A program made the translations under genes and the position numbers. From NCBI GenBank assembly GCA_947650365.1, contig OX393550.1, positions 71,991,478 through 72,055,477 of the forward strand: a stretch of DNA of 64,000 bases, in the 5' to 3' direction. Every line of letters begins with the position of its first letter. Within the stretch, counting starts at the first letter, position 1. Under the pieces are notes generated by a model that ran no database searches, was not told where the DNA came from, and was given only the letters and a program-made list of their open reading frames with translations. The stretch comes from Chamaelirium japonicum. Taxonomy: Eukaryota; Streptophyta; Magnoliopsida; Liliales; Melanthiaceae. Of this stretch, positions 34,966 through 47,700 are shown piece by piece.

Positions 34966-36845
34966 CTTATTTTTGGGATCGCTACCAGACTCCTTAAATT
35001 TGGAGAGCCAAAATCGCTACCTATTTTCTCAAGACCCCAACCCGATAACTATAAGTAAATTATATACAAATCAAGCACTCCTCCTAAAAATACCCTTAAG
35101 AGCCACAACATATGCCTCTTTATTTTTGGGATTGCTATTAGGCTCCCTATATTTTGGGAGCAAAAATTGCTCCCTATTTTCTCCAAACCCCATCAGATAA
35201 CCATAAGTAAATTATATACAATTCGAGTACTCCTCTCCAAAATAGCCTTCAAAAGTCATGCCATGTACATTCCTATTTTTTGGATCATTACTAGACTTTC
35301 TATATTTTGGAAGCCAAAATCGATCCCAGTTTTCTCAGGACTCACCTGATAACCATCAGTAAATTATATACAAATCGAGCACTCATCCCCAAATCACCCT
35401 CCAAGAGCCTCACCATGTGTCTCCTTATTAATCAGACTCCTTATATTTAGAAGCTAAAATCTCTCCCTATTTTCTCAAGACTCCCACACAATAACCATAA
35501 GTAAATTATATACAAATTGAGCACTTCTCCCTTAAACGCCCTCTAAGAGATTCAACACATGCCTTTTTTTTGGGGATCACCACCATACTCCCTTTATTTT
35601 AGGAGCTAAAAACTTTTTCTAATTTCTTAGGACCCAACAGCCATAAGTAAATTATAGGAAACTCTAGCACTCCTTCCCAAAATACCCTTCAAGAGCCTCG
35701 CAAAGTGCCTCCCTATGTTTGGAATAGCTATCAGACTCCTATATTTGAGAAGCTATAATCGCTCCCTATTTTCTTTGGACCTTCACTTGATAACTTTAAA
35801 TAAATTATATACAAATCAAACACTCTGTCCTAAAACACCTTTCAGGTGCCTCACCACCTGACCACCAAAAGTAAATTATATTCAAATCGAGCACTCTTTC
35901 CTATAACATTCTCAAATAGCCTCATCATAAACCTTTGTATTTTTTGGATTGCTACCAGACTCTTTATATTTGGAGAGCCAAAACCGATCCCTATTTTCTC
36001 AGGGCCCTCACCTAACAACCATAAGTAAATTATCTATAAATCAAGCAATCCTGCCAAAAACGCACTCCAAGTGCTTCACCATGTGCCTTTCTATTTTTAG
36101 GATCGCTACCAGACTCCCAATATTTAAAAAACTAAAATAGCTGCTTATTTTTCTTAAGATCCCCACCTGATAATCATTAAAAAATTATATATAAATAAAA
36201 CACTCTTTTCCAAAACACCGCCAAGAGCCTCGCCATGCACTTTCTTATTTTTGGGATCACTACTAGGCTCCTTATATTTGAGAAGCTAAAATCATTCCCT
36301 ACTTTCTCTGGGTCACCACCCGACAACCATAAGCAAATGGAGCACTCATCCTCAAAATACCCTTTAAGAGCCTCGCCATTAGCCTCCCTATTTTTCTGAT
36401 CACTAACAGACTCCCTATATTTGGAGAGTCAAAATTGCTCCTATTTTCTCTTGACTTGTACTCGATAATCATAAGTAAATTATATATAAACCGAGTACTT
36501 CACCCTAAATCACCCTCCAAGTGACTCGCTATGTGCCTCTTTATTATTGAGATCGCTAATAGACTTCCTATATTTGGAGAGCAAATATTGCTCTATATTT
36601 TCTTAGGACCCCTACTCGACAACCATAATTAAATTATATACAAATCGAGCACTACTCTCCAAAATACCATCCAAGAATCTTATCATATACCTTATAATTT
36701 TAGGAATCACTATCAGACTTCTTATATTCAGGGAGTCAAAATCAGTTTCCTAATTTCTTAGGACCCCCACCCGACAACCATAAATAAATTATATACTAAT
36801 CGAGCACTCCTTCAAAAATAACCTCTAAGAGCTACGCTATATGCC

Positions 36846-36875
36846 TTTTTTTTTTTTGGGGGGGGGGGGGGGGGG
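36846..36875. repeat. T12-G18 homopolymer junction in a monomer
   Basis: Twelve T followed by eighteen G replace a monomer position that reads T8-G6 in copy 1 (about 14367-14380) and T8-AGGAGGG in copy 5 (about 57078). The G run is copy-specific. It could be real expansion or a consensus error in the assembly. Confidence 0.8.
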
Positions 36876-39800
36876 TCGCTATCAGATTCCCTATATTTGG
36901 GGAGCCAAAATAGCTCCTTATTTTATAAAGACCCTCACTTGAAAATCATAAGTTAAATACATACAAATCAAGTACTCCTTCCCAAAATACCCTCAAAGAA
37001 ACTCACCATTTGCCTTTATATTTTTGGAATCGCGTTCAGACTCCCAATATTTGGGGAGGCAAAATCACTCTCTATATTTTTAAGACTCACACCCGACAAC
37101 CAAAAGTAAATTATATATAAATTGCGTACTCCTTCACCTTTAATAGCATCGCTTTGTGCCTTCCTATTTTTAGGATCACTACTAAACTCTCTATATTTGG
37201 GGAGCCATAATCGCTTCCTATTCACTCAGGACACTCACTTGATAACTATAAGTAAATTATATACAAATGGAGCACTCCTTCTAATAACACCCCTAAAGAG
37301 CTTCATCATGCACCTCCCTATTTTTGGGATCGCTACCAGACTCCCTATATTTAGGGATCCAAAATCGCTCACTATTTTTTTATGGCCCCCACGCAACAAC
37401 CATAAGTAAATTATATACAAATCTAGCCTTCCTTTCCAAAACATCATCCAAGAGCCTCACAAAGTGGCTCTCTATATTTGGTACCGCTACCAAACTCCCT
37501 ATATTTAGGGAGATAAAATCGCTCTATATTTTCTCAGGACCCCTACTTAATATCTGTAAGTAAATTACATTCAAATCAAGCACTTCTCTCCAAAATGCCC
37601 TTTAGGAACCTTACTATGTGCCTTTCTATTTTTTCGACTGCTATCAAAATCCTCCTATATTGGGAAGCCAAAATCACTCCCTATTATCTCAGGACCCCCA
37701 CCTGATAACCATAATTAAATTATATTCAAATCAAGTATGCCTCCCTATAATATCCTCAAACAACCTCTCCATACAACTCCCTTTTTTTGGAATCACTACC
37801 AGACTCCTTATATTTGGGGATCCAAAATTATTACGTATTTTTTTAGGAGCCCCACACAATAACCATAAATAAATTATCTATAAATCAACCATTCCTTCCA
37901 AAAATACCATCCAAATACCTCACATTGTGCCTTCCTATTTTTGGGATCACTACCAGACTCTCTTCATTTGAAGAGGTAAAATCATTGCCTATTTTATCTG
38001 GATTCTCACCCGACAACGATCAATAAATTATATACAAATCGAGGATTCCTTTTTCAAACCACCCTCCAAGAGCCTCACCATGTGCCTTCCTATTTCTGGG
38101 GTCATTACGGGACTCCCATCATTTGGGGAGCCAAAATCGCTCCCTATTTTCTTAGCACACCGACCCGACAACTAAAAACAAATTATATACAAATAGAGCA
38201 CTCATCCTTAAAATACTCTCTAAGAGCCTCGCTATCTACCACCCTTTTTTTTAGATCGATGCCAGACTTCCTATATTTGGGAGGCTAAAATTACTCCCTA
38301 TTATCTTTGGACCCCTACCCGATAATCATAAGTAAATCATATATAAATCAAGCACTTCTCTCTAAATCACCCTCCTTGAGACTTGCCATGTGACTCTCTA
38401 TTTTGGGATTGCTAATAGACTCCCAACATTTAGGAAGACATTATTGCTCTATATTTTCTTAGGACCCCTACTGGATAATCATAATTAAATTATATAAAAA
38501 TCGGGCACTACTCCCCAAAACACCCTCTAAGAGCATATCCATGTGCCTTCCTATTTTTGGTATCGCTACCAAACTTCCAATTTTTGGGGAGCCAAAATTG
38601 CTTCCTAATTTATCAGGACCCCTACTCGACAACCATAAATAAATTATATATAAATCAAGCACTCCTTCCAAAAATACCCACTAATAGCCTCTTTATATAC
38701 CTCCTTTTTATTATGATTACTACCAGACTTCCTACATTTAGGAGATAAAATGGCTACATATTTTCTCTAGATCTCTACTCGATAATCATATATAAATTAC
38801 ATATAAATCGAGCACTCCTTTTCAAAATACCCTCCAAGAATATCACCATGCATGTGTCTTCATATTTTTGGGATCACTACCAGACTACCTATATTTGGGG
38901 AGGCAAAATAGCTCTCTATTTTCTCATAACTTCCACCCGAACCATAAGTAAATTATATACAAATCGAGCATTCCTCCCAAAATATCATTTAATAGCCATG
39001 CTATGTGCCTACCTATCTTTGGGATTGCTACTAAGTAGTCTATATTTACGGAGCCAAAATTGCTACCTATATTTTTAGGAACCCCACCCGATAACTATAA
39101 ATAAATTATATATAAATCGAGCACTCCTTCCCATAACACCCTTAAAGAACTTTGCCATGGACCTCCCGATTTTTGGGATTGCTACCAGACACCCTATATT
39201 TATGGATCGAAAATCACTTTCTATTTTCTCGGGACCCCTACATGATAACCAAAAGTAAATTATATATAAATCAAGCACTCCTACTTAAAAATCACTCTAA
39301 AAGCCTAACATTGTATCTTCATATTTTTGCGACCGCTACCAGACTCCCCTTATAATTTGGGGGCCAAAATTGCTCCCGATTTGCTCAGGACCCGCACCTG
39401 ATAACCATAAGTAAAATATATTCAAATCTGACACTCCAACCTATAATTACCTCAAATAGTATCGCTATACACCTCCCTATATTTGGGATCGCTACCAGAC
39501 TCCTTATATTTGGGGAGCCAAAATCACTCCTTTATAAGGACCCACACACAATAACGATAAGTAAATTATCTATAAATCGAGCACTCCTAAAAAAAAAACC
39601 CTCCAAGAGGCTCATCATGTGCCTCCCTATTTTTGGGATCACTGCCAGATTCTTTACATTTGGGGAGCCAAAATTATTGCATATTTTCTCAAGACCCTCA
39701 CTCGACAACCATATATAAATTATATACAAATTAAGGAATTCTTACCAAATAGCCCTCCAAGATAGTCACAATGTGCTTTCCTATTTTTGGGGTCACTAAT

Positions 39801-41739
39801 CGACTCCCTATATTTGGGGAGCCAATATTGTATTATATTTTTTTAGGACCCCTACACGATAGCCATAAGTAAATTATATACAAATCGAGCACTATTCTCT
39901 AAAACACCTTCCAAGAACCTTGCCATTTGCATTCCTATCTTTGGAATAACTACCAGACTCCCTATATTTGGAGAGCCAAAATCGCTTCCTAATTTATCGG
40001 GTCCCCCACTCGATAACTATAATTAAATTATATACAAATCAAGCACTCTTACCCAAAATACCCTCTAAAAGCCTCATCATATGCCTCCTTTTTTTTAAAG
40101 ATCGCTACCGGACTCCCTACATTTGGGGAGCCAAAATCGATCCTTATTTTCTTAGGACCCTCACCCGCCAAGAACCTCGTCATGTGCCTTCATATTTTTG
40201 GGATCGTTACCAGACTTCCTATATTTCGAGAGGCAATATCACTGTCTATTTTCTCAGGATTCCCACCCGATAATTATAAATAAATTATATACAAATCAAG
40301 TACTCCTTATAAAAACTATTTAATAGCCTTGTCGTGTACCTTCTAATTTTTGTGATCAAAATGGCTCCTGACTTTCTTAGGTACTCTACCTGATAACTAA
40401 AATAAAATTATATACAAATCAAGCGCTCCTTTCTATACACCCTTAAAGAGCTTCGCTATGCACCTTCTTATTTTTGAATCATTGATAGATCCTTCTATTT
40501 AGGGACTCAAAATTGTGCCCTATTTTCTTATGACCCCCATCCGACAACCACCCTACAATCATAAGTAAATTATATATAAATCAAGAATTCATCCTAAAAA
40601 TACCCTTCAAGAGCTCTTCTATGTGGCTTCTTGATTTTAGGATTACTACTAGACTCCTTATATTTAAGGAGTCAAGATCATTTCCTATTTTTTCTGCAAT
40701 CTTATCTGATAACCATTAGTAAATTATATATAAATCGAACACTCCTATCCAAAATACCCTCTAATATCCTCACCATGTGCTCTTTTTTGGGGATCACAAT
40801 TAGACTCTCTTTATTTGGAGAGCCAAAATCGCTCCCTATTTTCACAGGACCCTCATACTATAAGTAAATTATATACAAATCGACCACTTATCTAGGAAAC
40901 ACCCTCAAAGAGCCTAACCATATGCCTTCCTATTTTTCGGATAGCTACCAGACTCCTTATATTTAGGGAGCTAAATTCGCTTCCTATTTTCTCATGTCCC
41001 CCACCCTACAATAGTAAGTAAATTATGTATAAATAAAGCACTCCTCCTCAAAATACCCTCCAAGAGCCTCATTATGTGCCTTCCTATTTTTGAAATCGAT
41101 AACAAACTCCTTATATTTGGGGAGTCAGTATCGTTCTATATTTTCTGAGGACCTCTACTAAACAACCATAAGTAGATTATATACAAATCGAGTACTACTC
41201 CCTACAACACCCTTAAAGAGCCTCGCCATGCGCCTTACTATTTTTGGGACCGCTACCAGAATCCCTATGTTTGGGGAACAAAAATTACTTCTTATTTTCT
41301 TAGGATCCCCCCTAACAACCATAAGTAAATTATATACAAATCGAGCACTTTTTTCCAAAAAAACCTTATGAGAGCCTCACTATGTGCCTTTATATTTTAG
41401 GGATCGCTACCAGACTCCGTATATTTGGTAAGTCAAAATTGTTCTTTATTTTTTAAGGACTTCCACTAGACAACTATGAGTAAATTATATACAAATCGAG
41501 CACTCCTATATTTAAGGAGCCAAAATCGCTTCGGATCCCTAATCAATAACTATATGTAAATTATATACAAATTTAGTACTCCTCTCTATAAGACTCTCAA
41601 AGAGCCTCACTATGGACCATTCTATTTTTAGAATAGTTACCAGACTTTTTATATTTAGGGAGTCAAAATTGCTCCCTATTTTCTCAGGACCCCCTACCCA
41701 ATAATTATAGTAAAATATCTATAAATCAAGCACACCTTC

Positions 41740-41765
41740 CAAAAGTACCCTATAAGTAAATTATA
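41740..41765. other. Deletion junction in HOR copy 2
   Basis: ACCCTATAAG, seen at 19271-19280 in copy 1, is joined here to AAGTAAATTATATAA, which follows TATAAG at 20723 in copy 1. TATAAG (41751-41756) is common to both parents. About 1448 bp are missing. Confidence 0.85.
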
Positions 41766-44700
41766 TAAAAACTCAAGCACTCTTTCCCAAAATATCCTCC
41801 AAGAGCATCGTTATATTCCTTCTTATTTCTGGAATCATCACTAGACTCACTATAGTTGAAGAGCAAAAATAGCTTCCTATTATTTCAGGACCCCCACCTG
41901 ACAACCATAAGTAAATTATATACAAATCGAGCACTCCTCCATAAAATACCCTCCAAGAAACTTGCCATGTGCCTCCATAACTTTGGGATCGCCACCGGAC
42001 TTCATACATCTTGGAAGCCTAAATCACTCTCTAATTTCTCAGGATCCCTACCCGTTAATCATAAATAAATATGATACAAATCGAGTACCCCCTTCTAAAA
42101 ATAATATCTAAAAGCCTCATCACGTGCCTCCTTTTTCTTGGGATCGCTACTAAACTCTCTATATTTTAGAGGCCAAACCTGCTCCTTTTTTCTCAAGACC
42201 CCCAACTGACACCTATTAATAAATTATATATAAATCTGGCATACCTCCTTAAAATTCCAAGAGCTTTGCCATGTGCCTTCCTATTTTTGGGATCGCTAAT
42301 AGACTCCTTATAATCGGTGAGGCAAAATTGCTCCTTATTTTTATCCGCCAGCCAAGAACGATAAGTAAATTATATACAAATCGAGCACTCTTATCCAAAC
42401 CAATTTCCAGGAGTCTTGCCACGTGCCTTTATATTTTTGGGATAGCTACCATACTCCTTATATTTAGGGAAACAAAATCGTTTCTAATTTTCTTAGGACC
42501 ACCACCTGACAACCATAAGTAAATTATATATAACTCAAGTACTCATCCAAAAAATACCCTCTAAGAGCCTCCTTATGTGCCTTCCTAATTTTGGGATCGC
42601 TAACAGACTCCCAATATTTAGAAAGCCAAAATCATTCTCTATTTTCTTAGAACACCCATCCGACAACCATAAGTAAATTATATACAAACCTAGGATTCCT
42701 CCCCAAAATACCCACCAAGATGATTATCATATATCTCCCTATATTTGGGATCGCTAATAGAATCCCTATATTTGGGAAGTCAAAATCGCACTTTATTTCT
42801 TTATTTTCTCAGGACAGCTATCCGATAATTATAAATAAATTATATACAAATTGGTCACTCTTTCCCAAAATAACCTCCAAGAGCCTCTGTATGTATCTTT
42901 CTATTTTTAGGATCGATAACAGTGTCTCTATATTTGGGGAGCCAAAATTGCTCCCTATTTTATCAGGTTGCCCACTCGATAACTATAAGTATATTATATA
43001 CAAATAGAGCACTCCTCCCCAAAACACACTCACAGAGCCTAGTCATTAGCCTCCCTATTTTTATGATCACTAATAAACTCCTTCCATTTGGGTAGCTAAA
43101 ATCACGTCTTACTTTCCTCCTATCCAATAACTATAAATAAATTATATACAAATCGAGCACCCTCTTTAAAATACCCTCTAAGAGTCACCTAATTTGCCTC
43201 ACTATATTTGAGATCGATATCATACTCCCTATATTTGGAGAGCCAAAATTGCTCCATATTTTCTCAGGACCCTTACTTGACAACTAAAAGTAAATTATAT
43301 AAAAATCGAGCACTCAATTCCAAAACACCCTCAAAGAGCTCATTTTGTGTCTTTCTACTTTTTGGATTGCTACCAAACTACTTATATTTTGGGAGTCAAA
43401 ATTGCTCTCTATTTTTTTAGGACCCCTACCTGACAACCATAAGTAAGTTATATACAAATCGAGTACTCATCTACAAAATATCTTCTAAGAGCATCACCAT
43501 ATACTTTCTTATTTTTAAGATCACTATTAGACTTCTAACATTTAGGGAGCCAAGATACTCCTTATTTTCTTATGACCTCAAACGAACAACCATAAGTAAA
43601 TTATAATTAAATCTAGAACTCTTCCCAAAAATAACCACCAAGAGCCTCACCATGTGCCTTATAATATCTGTGATTAGTACTAGACTCCCTATATTTAGGG
43701 ATATAAAATTGCTCCTTATTTTCTCAAGACCCCCACCTGATAACCATATGTATATTATACACAAATCGAGCATTCCTCCCCAAGATACCCTCCAAGAGCC
43801 AAGCCATGTGCCTTCTAATTTTTAGGATGTGATCATTACCAAACTCCAGATATTTAGGGAGTCAAAATTGCTCCATATTTTATCAGGACCCCCACCCAAT
43901 AACTATAAGTAAATTATATACAAATCGAGCACTCTTCCCCAAAACATCCTCCAAGAGCCTTGTTATTTGCCTCCCTATTTTTGCGATCACTATAAAACTC
44001 CCTATATTTGGTGAGCAAAAATTGTATCCTATTTTCTCAGGACCCCTAGCCTGACAACTGTAAGTAAATAGAAACAAATCAAGTACCCTCCCCAAAACAC
44101 CCTCCAGGAGCCTCGCCATGTGCCTTCTAATTTTTAGGATCGCTACATGACTCTTTATATTTGGGGAGTCAAAAATGCTACATGTTTCCTTAAGACTCCT
44201 ATCCGATAACCATTAGTAATTATATACAAATCGAGCACTCCTTCTAAAACATCCTCTTAGAGCCTCGATATATGTCTTCCTATTTTAGGGATCACTAACA
44301 GACTATTAAATTTAGGGAGCTAAAATCACTCATTATTTTCTCATAACCCCCACCTGAAAACTGTAAGTAAATTATATACAAATCGAGCACTCCTCCCTAT
44401 AACACCCTTAAAGAGTATTGCAAGACGCCTCCTTATTTTTAGGATCTCTACTAGACTTCTTATATTTAAGGAGCCAAAATCGCTCCCTATTTTCTCAGGA
44501 CCCCGCCCGACAATAAAATATAATTAATTATAAAGTAATCGAGTACACACCCTCTAAGAGTCTCGCCATGTGACTTCTTATTTTTGTGATTACTATTAGA
44601 CTTCTTATATTTATGAAGCCAAAATTACTCCCTATTTTCTTAGGATCCATACTGGAAAATCATAAGTAAATTATATAATCGATACTTTTGAAGAGTTTCG

Positions 44701-44779
44701 CCATGTGTCTCCCTATATTTGGGATCGCTAAAAGAAACCTTATATTTGGGGAGGCAAAATCAATCCCTATTTTTTTTAG

Positions 44780-47700
44780 GACCCTAACCCGACAACCTTA
44801 AGTATATTATATATATAAATCTAATACTCCTCCCTATAATATCCTCTAAGATACTCGCCATGTGCCTTCTAATGCTTGGGATCGCTACAAGACTCCCTAT
44901 ATTTAGGAAGCCAAAATTATTTCTAATTTTCTCAGGACCCCCACCCCACAATCATAAGTAAATTATATACAAACCGAGTAATCCTCCTAAAAACACCCTC
45001 CAAGAGTATCTCTATATGCCTTTCTATTTTTAGGGATCGTAACCAGACTCTCAATATTTTTGGAGTCAAAATTGCACCATATTTTCTCAGGACCCCCTAC
45101 CCTATAACTATAAGTAAATTATATGAAAATCAAGAGCTCCTCTAAAAAACACCCTCTAAGAGCCTCGCCATATCCCTTTCTATTTTTTGGATCGCTACCA
45201 AACTCCATATATTTGGGGAGCCAAAATCGCTCTCTATTTTCTCAAAACTTCTACCCAATAACCGTAAGTAAATTATATACAAATCGAGCACTCATTCCCA
45301 AAACAATCTCCAATAGCCTCATTATATGCCTTTCTATTTTGCGATCGCTACCAAGTTTCTATATTTAGGGAGCTAAAATCGCTCCCTATTTTCTTATGAC
45401 CCCTACCCGGTAATTAAAATTAAATTATATACAAATCAAACACACCTCTCTATAACACCCTCAAAGGGCCTCGCTATTCACCTCCTTATTTTCTTGATCA
45501 TTACTAGACTCCATATATTTTGAGTGCCAAAATCACTTCATATTTTTTCAGGACCTCTATACAATAATAATAAGTAAATTATATAAAATCGAGCACTCTT
45601 CCCAAAAAATACACTCTGAGAGGCATGCCATGTATCTCCTTATTTTTGGGATCGCTACCAAGATCCCTATATTTGGGTAGCCAAAATCGCTTCCTATTTT
45701 CTTTTGATCCCTTCCGACAACCATAAGTAAATTATATATAAATCATGCACTCTTCTCCAAAACACCCACCAAGAGCCATACCATATGCCATCCAATTTTT
45801 CGGATCACTACTAGAATCCCTATATTTGGGGTGTCAAAATCACTCCCAATTTTCTCCTAACCCCCATCTGACAACTATAAGTAAATAAATCGAGCACTCA
45901 TCCCAAAATCACCCTCCAAGAGCCTCGCCATATGCCTTTTTATTTTTTAGATTGCTAGCAGACTACTTATATTTAGGAAGTCAAAATCGCTCCTTATTTT
46001 TTAAAGACCCTCATATCATAATCAAACTTAAATTATATACAAATCGAGCACTCCGTTCCATAACATCCTTAAAGAATCTCACCATTCACCTCCTTATTTT
46101 TGGGATCGCTACCACACTCCTATCTTTGGAATAACTACCAGACTCCCTATCTTTGCATTCCTATCTTTGGAATAACTACCAGACACCCTATATTTGGTGA
46201 GTCAAAATCGCTTCCTAATTTATCGGGTCCCCCACTTGACAACTATAAGTAAATTATATACAAATCAAGCACTCCTACCCAAAATACCCTTTAAAAGTCT
46301 CGTCATATGCCTCCTTTTTTTAAAGATTGCTATCAGACTCCCGATATTTGGGGAGCCAAAATCGCTCCTTATTTTCTTAGGACCCCCACCCGCCAAGAAC
46401 CTCGTCTTGTGCCTTTATATTTTTGGGATCGTTATCAGACTTTCTATATTTAGAGAGGCAAAATCACTCTATATTTTCTCAGAATTCCCACCCGATAATT
46501 ATAAATAAATTATATACAAATCGAGCACTCCTTATAAAAACTATTTAATAGCCTTGCTATATACCTTTTTAATTTTTGGGATCCAAAATGAATCCTGACT
46601 TTTTCAGGACCTCTACCTGATAACTAAAATAAAATTATATTCAATTCAAACACTCCTTTCTATTATACCTTCAAAGAGCTTCGTCATGCACCTTCCAATT
46701 TTTTGAATCATTGATAGATCCTTATATTTAGGGACTCAAAATTGCTCCTTATTTTCCTATGACCCCCATCCGATAACCACCCTATAACCATAAATAAAAT
46801 ATATACAAATCGAGCATTCTATCTAAAAACACCCTTCAAGAGCTATTCTATGTGGCTCCCTAATTTTAGGATCACTACTAGACTCCCTATATTTGAGAAG
46901 TCAAAATCATTTCCTATTTTCTCTGCAATCTTATCCGATATCCATTAGTAAATTATATATAAATCGAACACTCCTATCCAAAATACCCTTTAATATCCTC
47001 GCCATGTTCCTTTTTTTTTGGGATCACAATTAGATTCCCTTTATTTGGAGAGCCAAAATTGCTCCCTATTTTCTCAGGACCCTCACCTTATTACCATAAG
47101 TAAATTATATACGAATTGACCACCTATTTGGAAAACACCCTTAAAGAGCATCACCATATGCTTCCTTATTTTCAGATAGCTACCAGACTCCTCATATTTA
47201 GGGAGCCAAATTTGCTTCCTATTTTCTTAAGTCCCTCACCCGACAATAGTAAGTAAATTATATATAAATAAAACACTCTTCCTAAAAAGACCCTCCAAGA
47301 CCCTCGTTATATGACTTTCTATTTTTGAAATCGCTAACAGGCTCCTTACATTTAGAGAGTCAATATCATTCTATATTTTTTTAGGACATTTACCCAACAA
47401 CCATAAGTAAATTAAATACAAATCGAGCACTATACCCCATAACACCCTTAAAGAGCCTCGCCATGTGCCTTACTATTTTTTGGACTGCTACCAGACTCCC
47501 TATATTTGGGGAACAAAAATTACTTCCTTTTTTCTTAGGATCTCCACTTGACAACCATACGTAAATTATATATAAATCGAACATTTCTTTCTAAAAAAAA
47601 CTTTCTGAGAGTCTCACCATGTGCCTTCATATTTTAGGGATCGCTACCAAACTACATATATTTGGTAAGTCAAAATCATTCTCTATTTTTTAAGGACTTC

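Larger units (their letters stand above)
23753..44779. repeat. HOR copy 2, interrupted by copia and with a 1.45-kb deletion
   Basis: Starts with the same marker monomer as copy 1; the first 320 bp match at about 93% by eye. After removing the 9894 bp of copia insertion and duplicated target, it is 11,133 bp long. The shortfall is explained by one deletion at 41751-41756, corresponding to 19275-20728 in copy 1. Confidence 0.87.
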
